NCBI GenBank assembly: GCA_963921795.1
Contig: OY997652.1
Coordinates: 54,297,979-54,361,978 of the forward strand
DNA from: Nannobrachium achirus
Taxonomy: Eukaryota; Chordata; Actinopteri; Myctophiformes; Myctophidae
Direction of reading: 5' to 3'
DNA: 64,000 bases
Shown here: positions 22,316-33,448 of the stretch, piece after piece
Layout of the letters: the number at the start of each line of letters is the position of its first letter
Numbering within the stretch: position 1 is the first letter of the stretch
Notes under the pieces: model-generated
Told to the model about the DNA's origin: nothing
The model's input: only the letters and a program-made list of their open reading frames with translations
The model's database searches: none
Made by a program: the position numbers and the translations under genes

Positions 22316-22535
22316 CAGTGGCGCCAGTTCAGCAAAGGCTAGGGTATGGCAAAGATGGGAGTCCTCGTGGAAAAGAGGCATTACATTTTATATAACACGG
22401 TTCTATTGTGAAAATACCAGATCTACATGCTCACAACGCCTCGCGCTTTGTGAGCATGTAGATCGGCTATTTTCACAATGGGTAAACATGGGTATGGCAG
22501 CTGCATACCCCTGCCATACCCAATTGACGCCCCTG
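22316..22535. mobile_element. 220-bp hAT MITE in msrb1 intron 2 (copy 1)
   Basis: Termini CAGTGGCGCCAGTT and AATTGACGCCCCTG are imperfect inverted repeats. The 8-bp duplication GAGCAAGG is at 22308-22315 and 22536-22543. It carries a near-perfect hairpin at 22405-22479. Confidence 0.85.
22405..22479. repeat. 75-bp hairpin in the intron-2 hAT MITE
   Basis: ATTGTGAAAATACCAGATCT with its near-complement and a CTCACAACGCCTCGC centre that is partly asymmetric. Also at 45317-45391 and 63796-63870. Confidence 0.9.
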
Positions 22536-22741
22536 GAGCAAGGCACTGCACACATCATTCACACACTGTGTGAGCATGTGAGCATCACCTACTGTAAATC
22601 CATTTTTGCCAAACTTAAATCAGCTAGCTACCCTGTGTGTGCATTATGGGGACTGATGTCTCACCTTGTAAGCAGTGAGTGACTCCATTAGCTTGGTGAC
22701 ACTGTCCTCTCTGATGGTGTCGGTGAAGGCAGGCCAGGGGG

Positions 22742-23387
22742 TAGCCCCATATAGAACCTCACCCGTCGCTGCGTCCTGTTGTGCTCCGAGATGAGGTCCT
22801 AGAAACATGGCCACCGGAATCTTGCGACAGCCTCCACATCACAGTTGGAAAACACACAAAACGAAATTTTGTCCAAAAAGTAACGGCAGTTCCGAGCTCC
22901 CAGGTTGTGAAAACCTAACAGCGGTACATAAAACTTGAACCGCGGCATGAAACAACCCCTTAAAATCGCTAGTTTTGTCAGCCGGTAATGTTTACAAGCC
23001 TGGAAGTTGCAGCCGGAATGGCAGCATTAGCGCCCTCTCTGGTCGAACGTAGCCCCAACCGTCGCTGCATTCGAACAGACATTCGACCAGAGAGGGCGCT
23101 AATGCTGCCATTCCGGCTGCAACTTCCAGGCTTGTAAACATTACCGGCTGACAAAACTAGCGATTTTAAGGGGTTGTTTCATGCCGCGGTTCAAGTTTTA
23201 TGTACCGCTGTTAGGTTTTCACAACCTGGGAGCTCGGAACTGCCGTTACTTTTTGGACAAAATTTCGTTTTGTGTGTTTTCCAACTGTGATGTGGAGGCT
23301 GTCGCAAGATTCCGGTGGCCATGTTTCTAGGACCTCATCTCGGAGCACAACAGGACGCAGCGACGGGTGAGGTTCTATATGGGGCTA
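22742..23387. mobile_element. 646-bp palindromic foldback element (MULE-like) in msrb1 exon 2
   Basis: Two 306-bp arms (22742-23047 and 23082-23387) are near-perfect reverse complements around a 34-bp spacer. The termini are TAGCCCCATATAG and its complement. A 9-bp direct repeat GCCAGGGGG flanks it (22733-22741, 23388-23396). The empty site is in copy 2 at 45645-45653. Long inverted repeats with a 9-bp duplication fit Mutator-like elements, but no transposase is present, so the superfamily is inferred. Confidence 0.85.
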
Positions 23388-23748
23388 GCCAGGGGGAGGA
23401 GTGGGCATACTTGGACCGACTGGAGAACAGCGGGTGGTCACACTGGGAACACACATAGATACCTGGACATACAGCGACGTTAATACCTGATTAAAACTCA
23501 CAGAAACAGCGTGGGCAAGGCTTTCCCCCTTCACTGGCATCAATCGCGTTAAATGTTATTTTTCCAGGTTCTTTTCAGTTAAAAGCACAAACATATAGCT
23601 ATTAGCTGACCTAATTAAATATTAGATAAGCGAAATAAATTAATCCTATCCCCGTACATGGCTGTTACATCATCAAACCATCTGAGTACTCGCCTGGTTT
23701 AAAATGATCCTTGTAGATCTCGCCACCGAAAAATCGACAAAAAGACAT

Positions 23749-23960
23749 TTTGTGCAGCTGTCGTGACGTGAACGCTGATCAGTCTCTCTTGTCAGTGTTT
23801 GTTTGTGTTTGATCAGGTTCACATGTCTATCAAATGGTCTGCGAGGACGAGGAGGAGAATCCACACACGTGAGAGCACAGAGCAGCAGCAGCATAATCCT
23901 TTCCCCGCCCACTGCTAAGATTTCCGTCATCAACATAGCCCCGCCTCCACCATGAGATTG
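23749..23960 (-). promoter_or_regulatory. msrb1 5' UTR and likely CpG-type promoter (copy 1)
   Basis: This sequence lies directly upstream of the msrb1 ATG. It has GC boxes (CCCCGCCC at 23903-23910 and another near 23938), an E-box CACGTG at 23866-23871, and a CRE-like TGACGT near 23764. There is no TATA box at a useful distance. A hAT remnant begins at about 23994, so the host promoter is probably short. The assignment rests on position and motif content only. Confidence 0.5.
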
Positions 23961-24462
23961 TATGTACAGTTGTACACACTACACACTATGCCAGTGGTTC
24001 TCAAACGTTTCAGGCTGTGACCCCCGAAATAATCATATTTTAATTGGGGACCCCGGCACCCTGACGAGCACTAAGAGTTGAGGAATTTTGTATAACACAG
24101 CGTTGCGAGGCGTTGTGAGCATGTAGATCGGTAATTTTCACAATGTCTGCCTCTAATATTTGACAATTTGGCCCATGTTTAATTTGTAGTTTCAGAGGTA
24201 TTAACAAAATCAATAACCAAAGACAATGAACGTGAATGTGTTGATATTTCAATCAAAGATCATAGGATATTCGCATTATCAACTGTAGTGTTATATACAG
24301 TTGATAATATATAGAAATAGTAAATATACAGTATAAATATTTTAAACTGTCCCCATTTCTTTTATACATGAACTGACCCATGAATTATTTTAGACCCATG
24401 AAATTATTTTAACAGGTGACAATTATTTAAATATTAGAGCAAGTGACCTAAACGACACAACA

Positions 24463-24648
24463 GTCACAATATAGAGCTGTTTGACACTGTTACTGAGCCA
24501 ACACTCTATAGCAATGATTACTGTCACAATATAGAGCTATTTAACACTGTTACTGAACAAACACTCTATAGCAACGATTACTGTCACAATATAGAGCTAT
24601 GTGACACTGTTACTGAGCCAACACTCTATAGCAACGATTACTGTCACT
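24463..24648. repeat. 60-bp minisatellite (copy 2)
   Basis: Same three units as copy 1; the outlying units are partly deleted. Confidence 0.9.
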
Positions 24649-25974
24649 GTTCCGTTATTTTTGAATTCCCCCCTAGGGGGTCCTCAGAGTTACAACAGGG
24701 GGTCCTCCAAATCTTTGAGTGATAGAGAGTTTTTTTCTTTCCTTTTTTATATTAATCACTTTTTCCCTAGTGTCCATATTCTGAGAACTTTAGCCAAAAA
24801 TAGCCCATCTACAAGCTTGTAGATGGGCTATTTTCAGCACAGAGGTTTGGTGTAGAGGGGAAAAAGAGCAGACTAAGTACAGACTAGTGAAAAGTCAAGT
24901 TTATCAAGTATTGACGGCTCAAGTGGTTAAATATGTGAAAACACAAATTGACATGAATCCAAAAGACACTGATGACAATGAAACTATATGGAATCTATGA
25001 ACAGGTTGTGGGGGTCCCTGCTTCATCTCTCTCTGCTAAGGGGTGGGTCCCTGCTTAAAACCCCGGATTTTTAATCGTTCAACACAGGAGCCAAACAAAC
25101 ACTATAGCAATGATTACTGTGACAACGTGGGGCAGTTTAACCCTGTTACTGAACACAGATACTGATTCCTACCTGCAGCAGCAGTGCAACATGCATGCTG
25201 CTTCTCCAACACAGACTGGTGCACTGCACTTCCTGGTGTGTCAGGTGAGTGACTGGGGGAGAATTCCTTGGGTAGAGCGCCATCTGTTGATGGGGACCTA
25301 CTGATTGGTTTTATTTCACCAGACTCTAGCTGGCTCCAGGGGGTTGGGGGGGGGCCGCGGCCGCTTCGCGGCCGCTGCCAGAGCACGCAGTCCGGCTTGG
25401 GTGCCCTCCGAGACCTCGGTGTCTGAGTCTGGAGCTCTGTGAAAAAAAAGAAAAAAGAAAAAAAGCCAGCTGCTGAGCGGGCGTGCGTGCGTGCTTGCGT
25501 GCGTTCAGTGCAATGTGAATGCATGTGACCAATTGATAGGAAGATAGATAGATACGTAATAAACATGAACTAAAAGGAGATCCCAGTAATGTTTTTGGCT
25601 TATTTCCACAGGGAAGTCATTCATGAATGAACACATTATTGATATAGGACTGTCATAGGTACAGTGTCATTGACAGTACAGTTCACTGGTACAAGGTCAA
25701 CTAAAAGGTGATCCTAGAAAAGACTAAGTCAGGGGGAAACAATTTAAAAAATAAAACAATAAAAACAGCCGATCTACAAGGCTGCATGTGGGCTTGTGGA
25801 TCAGCTGTTTTGGGTAAATGTGGGTTATTTATCTAATGCAGTATTGATCCCTTTATCGAGTGATTGATTGAAGACAGTACAGTACAGTACAGTTCACTGG
25901 TACAAGCTCAACTAAAAGGAGCTTTATTTATTTCATTAATTATTATTATATAAGGCCCCTATCGAGACTGACTA

Positions 25975-26283
25975 TTTATTTATTTATTTATTTATTTCCC
26001 TCCCCGACTATGTTTCCTTCCATCCATCCATCCATCCATCCATCTTCAACCGCTTATCCGGAATCGGGTCTCCGCCCCCCCCCGGGCGTCTGCCTATCGG
26101 CTAAATAAATAAATAAATAAATAAATAACGTGCTTCCTTCCTTCCTTCCTTCCTTCCTTCCTTCCTTCCTTCCTTAAATAAATAATTCATTAAATAGCGT
26201 GCTTGCTTCCTTGCTTCCTTTCTTCCTTCCTTCCTTCAATAAATAAATAAATAAATATATAAATAAATATATAAATAGCGTAC

Positions 26284-26370
<87 letters not shown>

Positions 26371-26399
26371 TTCCTTCCTTCCTTCCTTCCTTCCTTCAA

Positions 26400-26430
<31 letters not shown>
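25975..26430. repeat. Compound tetranucleotide microsatellites (copy 2)
   Basis: Same order as copy 1, with (TTTC)n at about 26286-26367 followed by (CTTC)n to 26397. Confidence 0.95.
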
Positions 26431-26431
<1 letters not shown>

Positions 26432-27355
26432 CTCATTTACATATTGTTATGTAAATGAGGCTACATTAATTATGCAAATGATTATTATGTAAATGAGGCT
26501 GCATTAATTATGCAAATGAGGTTGGGGGCGTGGTCTGCATTAATTATGTAAATGAGACTGCACAACATGCATTCGACGTGCGCGTCTTGTTGCTAATTAG
26601 CCTAATTATGCAAATGTGTTGGGGGCGTGGTCTGCAGTAATTATGCAAATGAGGTTGGGGCATGGTCTGCCGTAATTATGCAAATGAGGTTGGGGGCGTG
26701 GTCTGCATTAATTATGTAAATGAGACTGCACAACATGCATTCCACGCGCGCGTCTTGTTGCTTATTGCACGCGAATGCAGGGGGCGGAGCTAATTAGCCT
26801 AATTATTCAAATTGGGGGCGTGGCATGTAAATGAGGTTGGGGGCGTGGTCTGCATCAATTATGTAAATGAGCCTGCACAACATGCATTTGTTGCTAATTA
26901 CACGCAAATGCAGGGGGTGGGGCTAATTAGCCTAATTATTCAAATTGGGGGCGCGGTCTGCATTAATTATGTAAATGAGGTTGGGGCGTGGTCTGCATCA
27001 ATTACGTAAATGAGCCTGCACAACATGCATTTGACGCGCGCGTCTTGTTGCTTATTGCACGCGAATAAAGGGGGCGGAGCTAATTAGCCTAATTATTCAA
27101 ATTGGGGGCGTGGCATGTAAATGAGGTTGGGGCGTGGTCTGCATTAATTATGTAAATGAGACTGCACAACATGCATTCGACGCGCGCGTCTTGTTGCTAA
27201 TTACACGCGAATGCAGGGGGCGGGGCTAATTAGCCTAATTATTCAAATTGGGGGCGCGGTCTGCATTAATTATGTAAATGAGGTTGGGGGCGTGGTCTGC
27301 ATCAATTATGTAAATGAGCCTGCACAACATGCATTTGTTGCTAATTACACAACAG
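26430..27355. repeat. Proto-satellite region (copy 2)
   Basis: Equivalent to 3021-3945, with only point differences. Confidence 0.88.
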
Positions 27356-27359
27356 GAGG

Positions 27360-28563
27360 GGAGGAGCTTAGTCGACTCATGCAAATTGGGGGCGGGGCAT
27401 GGTCTGGAAATGCGTGTGGGCGTGGTTCGCAAACATTATGCTCGCATACATTATGCTAATGAGGGCGTTAAGGTAGGTTTCCCAGCACGTAAAAAATGCA
27501 GACGACCGTATGTAAATGAAGGGGAGGAGCTTAGTCGACTCGTGCAAATTGGGGGCGGGGCATGGTTTGGAAATGCGTGTGGGCGTGGTGCGCATAAATT
27601 ATGCTAATGAGGGCGTTAAGGTAGGTTTCCTAGCGCGTAAAAAATGCAGACGACCGTATGTAAATGAAGGGGAGGAGCTTAGTCGACATATGCAAATTGG
27701 GGGCGGGGCATGGTTTGGAAATGCGTGTGGGCGTGGTGCGCATACATTATGCTCGCATACATTATGCTAATGAGGGCGTTAAGTGGCCTTTCCCAGCGTG
27801 TAAAATATGCAGACGGCCGTATGTAAATGAAGGGGAGGAGCTTAGGCGACATATGCAAATTGGGGGCGGGGCAGGGTTTGGAAATGCGTGTGGGCGTGGT
27901 GCGCATACATTATGCTCGCATACATTATGCTAATGACGGCGTTAAGGCAGGTTTCGCAGCGCGTAAAAAAAGCAGACGACCGTATGTAAATGAAGGGGAG
28001 GAGCTTAGTCGACGTATGCAAATTGGGGGCGGTGCATGATTTGGAAATGCGTGTGGGTGTGGTTCGCATAAATTATGCTAATGAGGCTGTTAAGTGGCCT
28101 TTCCCAGCGCGTAAAATATGCAGACGGCAGTATGTAAATGAAGGGGAGGAGCTTAGACGACATATGCAAATTGGGGGCGGGGCATGGTTTGGAAATGCGT
28201 GTGGGCGTGGTGCGCATACATTATGCTCGCATACATTATGCTAATGAGGGCGTTAAGGTAGGTTTCCCAGCGCGTAAAAAATGCAGATGACCGTATGTAA
28301 ATGAAGGGGAGGAGCTTAGACGACATATGCAAATTGGGGGCGGGGCATGGTTTGGAAATGCGTGTGGGCGTGGTGCGCATACATTATGCTCGCATACATT
28401 ATGCTAATGAGGGCGTTAAGGCAGGTTTCGCAGCGCGTAAAAAAAGCAGACGACCGTATGTAAATGAAGGGGAGGAGCTTAGTCGACGTATGCAAATTGG
28501 GGGCGGTGCATGATTTGGAAATGCGTGTGGGTGTGGTTCGCATAAATTATGCTAATGAGGCTG
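27360..28563. repeat. 148/163-bp satellite array, left part (copy 2)
   Basis: About 8 units with anchors at 27516, 27664, 27827, 27990, 28138, 28301 and 28464. It is interrupted at a TTAA by the 1990-bp element. Confidence 0.94.
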
Positions 28564-28567
28564 TTAA

Positions 28568-30010
28568 CACATTGACCGCCATTTTAACATTCACTGTAGG
28601 CTCCCCTGCCATTTTGTTTAAGCATTTTCTTCATATTTAGACATTTTTCCTAAATTCCCTGTTTGCACGAAAATGGCATACAGTGCATGGATTAAAAGAG
28701 GACATCCTCTAGTCTCTCCAAAAAATATTTTTTTGTATGTATGATGTAGCAATCTAGAGTTTTGGCCATTTCAAACCCCTTGTTTTTTCAAAATCCAGGT
28801 GGAAATTCAAAATAATTGGAGTTATTGACCTTTTTGTGAATGATCTGTTTTCAAGTGGATAACTCACTTGAGATGTGTCTTTATGGCTTCAGGCATTATC
28901 AGATAAGTGTACTAATGTAATTATGTAATAGGATTTATTTTTAGAATTTTCTGTTTAGAAAAATGCAGAGAAAAATATTTTTATTGGCTATATCTGACCA
29001 AAAAACTCACATACTATATTGCAGTATTTCTGTGAGTATTTCTGTGAGCCCCCACTTGGGGGCGCTTTCTCTCTGTCTCTGTGTGTCTGCTGGTTGTCTT
29101 TTGCTCTGTACAGGTGCACACACACAAATAGACATAAAAGGGGGCATGAGTCTTTTTTCTAACATGTCCTAGAATGTGAAAATAGCAGATCTACAAGCTC
29201 TACAAGCTCAACACATCGCTCTGAGACTGTGACACATTGAGAGCTTGTCATTCAATTTTATATGAGATACTTCAATGGTTTCCAGTGGAAATAAGCTTAG
29301 TCTTTTCATGGATCTCCTTTTAGTAGACCTTGTACCAGTGAACTGTACCGTCATGAAACTGTACCTTTTCCTATGCAAACTTCTAATAAAGTCTTCAATC
29401 AATCAATCAAAGTCGAGCTTGTAGATCTGCTATTTTCACATTCTAGGACATGTTGGAAAAATGTCTCCCCCTGCCCCTAAAAAAATCCTCTGCACTGCCC
29501 TGCTAAACAGCTCCTCTGCGTCTTTGCTCGTTAGTAACGACACTAGTTGATCTCTTGCTTTTTGGGAGGAGCGTGGTGGGGGAGCGTGGGAGTTTTGGTG
29601 GTGGTCCGTGAGAAGTGTTGGCTGGAGACCAGGCAGGGTAATGAGAGGACGGACCCCCTTCCAGGGACCACTTCACTTGTCTCTGACTCAACTGGATCGC
29701 GTCGTGAACTTTATGTAATCGGGCAGTTTTATTGATTGATTTTGTAAGAGTTGATTATCGTGTTCCCACTGCTCTGCGGAGCGAAGCGTTGGGCCCGCGG
29801 ACCCCCTGTTAGAAAGCCGACCAGGGACCCCCCTTTGCAAAGGACCGCCTGGCGCCAATGGCCTGCTTGGCTGCTTGTGGACCATTACAAAACAATATAT
29901 TATAGCCTGGATATATGGATTATAACCTGTGGATTCTAATCAACCATCATCATTCTCAGGTATGTTTTAGAAGCATTTATATGGCGAATTGGCGATAATT
30001 ATTTTGTATC

Positions 30011-30044
<34 letters not shown>

Positions 30045-30149
30045 TCTCTGAATCAGAGACTCTGATAGCACTGTGCTGATCAGGACAGGGGGACCACTGA
30101 AACAGACAGTGGTCCGTGGACCACCAGCCAGCAAAGAGATGTTCACACA

Positions 30150-30224
<75 letters not shown>

Positions 30225-30557
30225 CTGTTCTCACACTTTTTTTTTCTTCTCTTTTTTTTCCGCCAGCCTTGTGTGCGCAAAATGCGTCACTGTGCCAGTT
30301 CACTGTGGGTTATGGGGAGATTTATATGCATTTGTATTGCAATTTATACATTATTACAGTCTTTTTTTCAAACACACTTACTTTGATGTGTGATATTTTA
30401 GGTTCTCTGTAAGATAAAAGGATAAAAATTTGTCACGAGCTGGGGGAGAGTGTAATTAAACATTACATTATATAAAAGCAAATTCTCGGGACTATCGGGC
30501 CTGGCGGGGAACGACATTGGGATTTTCTCGGGACTATCGGGGGAGGCGGGGAATGAG
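28568..30557. mobile_element. 1990-bp TTAA-flanked element inside the satellite array (copy 2 only)
   Basis: Inserted at a satellite TTAA, which is duplicated (28564-28567, 30558-30561). Termini CACATTGACCGCC and GGCGGGGAATGAG are imperfect inverted repeats (10 of 13). CTCGGGACTATCGGG occurs twice near the right end. TTAA duplication suggests a piggyBac-type derivative, though the termini lack CCC. It is composite: a 40-bp inverted repeat (29161-29200, 29415-29454) encloses a LINE-like tail, and (AG)n and (AC)n tracts lie at 30013-30039 and 30151-30222. No transposase found. Confidence 0.85.
29161..29454. repeat. Hairpin with 40-bp perfect arms enclosing a LINE-like 3' tail
   Basis: Arms 29161-29200 and 29415-29454 are exact reverse complements and contain the AATAGCAGATCTACAAGCTC core seen in many MITEs of this window. 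The loop holds sequence ending AATAAAGTCTTC(AATC)n at about 29388-29409, similar to 2165-2545 on the opposite strand. Confidence 0.85.
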
Positions 30558-30561
30558 TTAA

Positions 30562-32650
30562 GTGGCCTTTCCCAGCGCGTAAAATATGCAGACGGCCGTA
30601 TGTAAATGAAGGGGAGGAGCTTAGACGACATATGCAAATTGGGGGCGGGGCATGGTTTGGAAATGCGTGTGGGCGTGGTGCGCATACATTATGCTCGCAT
30701 ACATTATGCTAATAAGGGCGTTAAGGCAGGTTTCGCAGCGCGTAAAAAAAGCAGACGACCGTATGTAAATGAAGGGGAGGAGCTTAGTCGACGTATGCAA
30801 ATTGGGGGCGGTGCATGATTTGGAAATGCGTGTGGGCGTGGTGCGCATACATTATGCTCGCATAAATTATGCTAATGAGGGCGTTAAGTGGCCTTTCCCA
30901 GCGCGTAAAATATGCAGACGGCCGTATGTAAATGAAGGGGAGGAGCTTAGACGACATATGCAAATTGGGGGCGGGGCAGGGTTTGGAAATGCGTGTGGGC
31001 GTGGTGCGCATACATTATGCTCGCATACATTATGCTAATGAGGGCGTTAAGGCAGGTTTCGCAGCGCGTAAAAAAAGCAGACGACCGTATGTAAATGAAG
31101 GGGAGGAGCTTAGTCGACGTATGCAAATTGGGGGCGGTGCATGATTTGGAAATGCGTATGGGTGTGGTTCGCATAAATTATGCTAATGAGGCTGTTAAGT
31201 GGCCTTTCCCAGCGCGTAAAATATGCAGACGGCCGTATGTAAATGAAGGGGAGGAGCTTAGACGACATATGCAAATTGGGGGCGGGGCATGGTTTGGAAA
31301 TGCGTGTGGGCGTGGTGCGCATACATTATGCTCGCATACATTATGCTAATGAGGGCGTTAAGGCAGGTTTCGCAGCGCGTAAAAAAAGCAGACGACCGTA
31401 TGTAAATGAAGGGGAGGAGCTTAGTCGACGTATGCAAATTGGGGGCGGTGCATGATTTGGAAATGCGTGTGGGTGTGGTTCGCATAAATTATGCTAATGA
31501 GGCTGTTAAGTGGCCTTTCCCAGCGCGTAAAAAATGCAGATGACCGTATGTAAATGAAGGGGAGGAGCTTAGACGACATATGCAAATTGGGGGCGGGGCA
31601 TGGTTTGGAAATGCGTGTGGGCGTGGTGCGCATACATTATGCTCGCATAAATTATGCTAATGAGGGCGTTAAGTGGCCTTTCCCAGCGCGTAAAATATGC
31701 AGACGGCCGTATGTAAATGAAGGGGAGGAGCTTAGAAGACATATGCAAATTGGGGGCGGGGCATGGTTTGGAAATGCGTGTGGGCGTGGTTTGCATACAT
31801 TATGCTCGCATACATTATGCTAATGAGGGCGTTAAGGTGGGTTTTCCAGCGCGTAAAAAATGCAGACGACCGTATGTAAATGAAGGGGAGGAGCTTAGTC
31901 GACGTATGAAAATTGGGGGCGGTGCATGGTTTGGAAATGTGTGTGGGTGTGGTTCGCATAAATTATGCTAATGAGGCTGTTAAGTGGCGTTTCCCAGCGC
32001 GTAAAAAATGCAGACGACCGTATGTAAATGAAGGGGAGGAGCTTAGTCGACGTATGCAAATTGGGGGCGGTGCATGATTTGGAAATGCGTGTGGGCGTGG
32101 TGCGCATACATTATGCTCGCATAAATTATGCTAATGAGGGCGTTAAGTGGCCTTTCCCAGCGCGTAAAATATGCAGACGGCCGTATGTAAATGAAGGGGA
32201 GGAGCTTAGACGACATATGCAAATTGGGGGCGGGGCAGGGTTTGGAAATGCGTGTGGGCATGGTGCGCATACATTATGCTCGCATACATTATGCTAATGA
32301 GGGCGTTAAGGCAGGTTTCGCAGCGCGTAAAAAAAGCAGACGACCGTATGTAAATGAAGGGGAGGAGCTTAGTCGACGTATGCAAATTGGGGGCGGTGCA
32401 TGATTTGGAAATGCGTGTGGGTGTGGTTCGCATAAATTATGCTAATGAGGCTGTTAAGTGGCCTTTCCCAGCGCGTAAAATATGCAGACGGCCGTATGTA
32501 AATGAAGGGGAGGAGCTTAGACGACATATGCAAATTGGGGGCGGGGCATGGTTTGGAAATGCGTGTGGGCGTGGTTTGCATACATTATGCTCGCATACAT
32601 CATGCTAATGAGGGTGTTAAGGTAGGTTTCCCAGGGCTTAAAAATACAGT
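30562..32650. repeat. 148/163-bp satellite array, right part (copy 2)
   Basis: About 13 units with anchors from 30606 to 32502. It resumes exactly where the left part stopped, in register, and ends in the same degenerate last unit as copies 1 and 3. Confidence 0.94.
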
Positions 32651-32689
32651 CGACCGTAGTGAGCATTCGTTCCACGAACGCATTCATTC

Positions 32690-32783
32690 AATGAATGAAT
32701 GAATAAATAAATAAAGTGCAAACGAACGAACGAGCGAACGAACGCACGTGCACGCACGCACACTTTATTATTTATTCATTCAT

Positions 32784-32834
<51 letters not shown>

Positions 32835-32837
32835 CAC
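32690..32837. repeat. (TGAA)n, (GAAC)n and (GCAC)n microsatellites (copy 2)
   Basis: Uninterrupted version of the tract that is split by the transposon in copy 1. Confidence 0.93.
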
Positions 32838-33246
32838 TTTATTTTTTAATTAATTCATGAATACAGCCTGCGATATGCGTGAAATCTTGCAAGCACATTC
32901 CCACTAGGTCAAGGAACAGATGCCTCCCTTCTCACATTGGCCTGTTATAGCGCCACCAGCGGGTCAACTTTTGCATAACACATTTTTGGAACAAAATGCC
33001 TCAAATCATGCATGCAGCTAATTTCAGTAACGTCAAAGAGAGCACTGCCTGCGATCTTGACATTTTGTACTTTTATAGACATTGAAGCGAGCCCACAATT
33101 GTTTCGAAGGAACAATATTTTCTAGTTTTAATTTTTTTATTGTTTTCTCTTTAAAAAATATGTAGTTTATAAAGTTTGGCGAGATAGGAAGTCATAAAAA
33201 TGAGTTGTCAATGCCCCTGATGGATGAATTTGTTAATGCTCTATAC

Positions 33247-33448
33247 CAGGGGTTCTCAAACCTTTTTAGGCCGTGACCCCCAAAATAAACATATTTGAAC
33301 AGGGGACCCCCACGCTGACAAGCACTTGGAATTGTAGGTATTACATTTAATGTGACTCGGTTCCACAGATAAATATTGTGAAAATAGCTATTTTCACAAT
33401 GTTCGCCTCTTGCTTACTTAATATTTGACAGTTTGGCCAGTCCTGTCG
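33247..33448. mobile_element. hAT left-end fragment (copy 2)
   Basis: Same fragment and palindrome as copy 1. Confidence 0.63.

Larger units (their letters stand above)
21083..23748 (-). pseudogene. msrb1: msrb1 copy with exon 2 split by a palindromic element
   Basis: Exon 1 (23694-23748, GC donor) and exon 3 (from 21466, Sec-position UGA at 21386-21388) match copy 2 exactly. Exon 2 is interrupted: its 5' part is 23388-23462 and its 3' part is 22665-22741. Between them lies a 646-bp inverted-repeat element plus a 9-bp target duplication (GCCAGGGGG), which falls in the conserved SSPWPAF motif. The 655 added bases are not a multiple of three, so the frame is lost unless the insert is spliced out. 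Flanking exon sequence shows no other decay, so the break looks recent. The C-terminal hAT-derived extension (stop at 21083) is also present. Confidence 0.88.
1..23773. repeat. Tandem segmental duplication, unit copy 1
   Basis: First of three head-to-tail copies of one locus. Its first bases recur at 23774 and 47071, and near-identical sequence continues through each copy apart from discrete insertions and deletions. Private features are a 4046-bp foldback transposon (8049-12094), a 646-bp palindromic element in msrb1 exon 2 (22742-23387), the longest satellite array and a 2.25-kb deletion at about 19549. The breakpoint is arbitrary. Position 1 falls inside the msrb1 upstream region, so another copy probably continues to the left. 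Confidence 0.97.

Noticed and set aside
26190-26436. Minus-strand ORF of repeated GRKEGRKERKKE-type residues
   Set aside because: Pure translation of the (TTTC)n/(CTTC)n microsatellite.
30010-30412. ORFs with long VCVC or THTH runs
   Set aside because: Translation of the (AC)n tract in the TTAA element.
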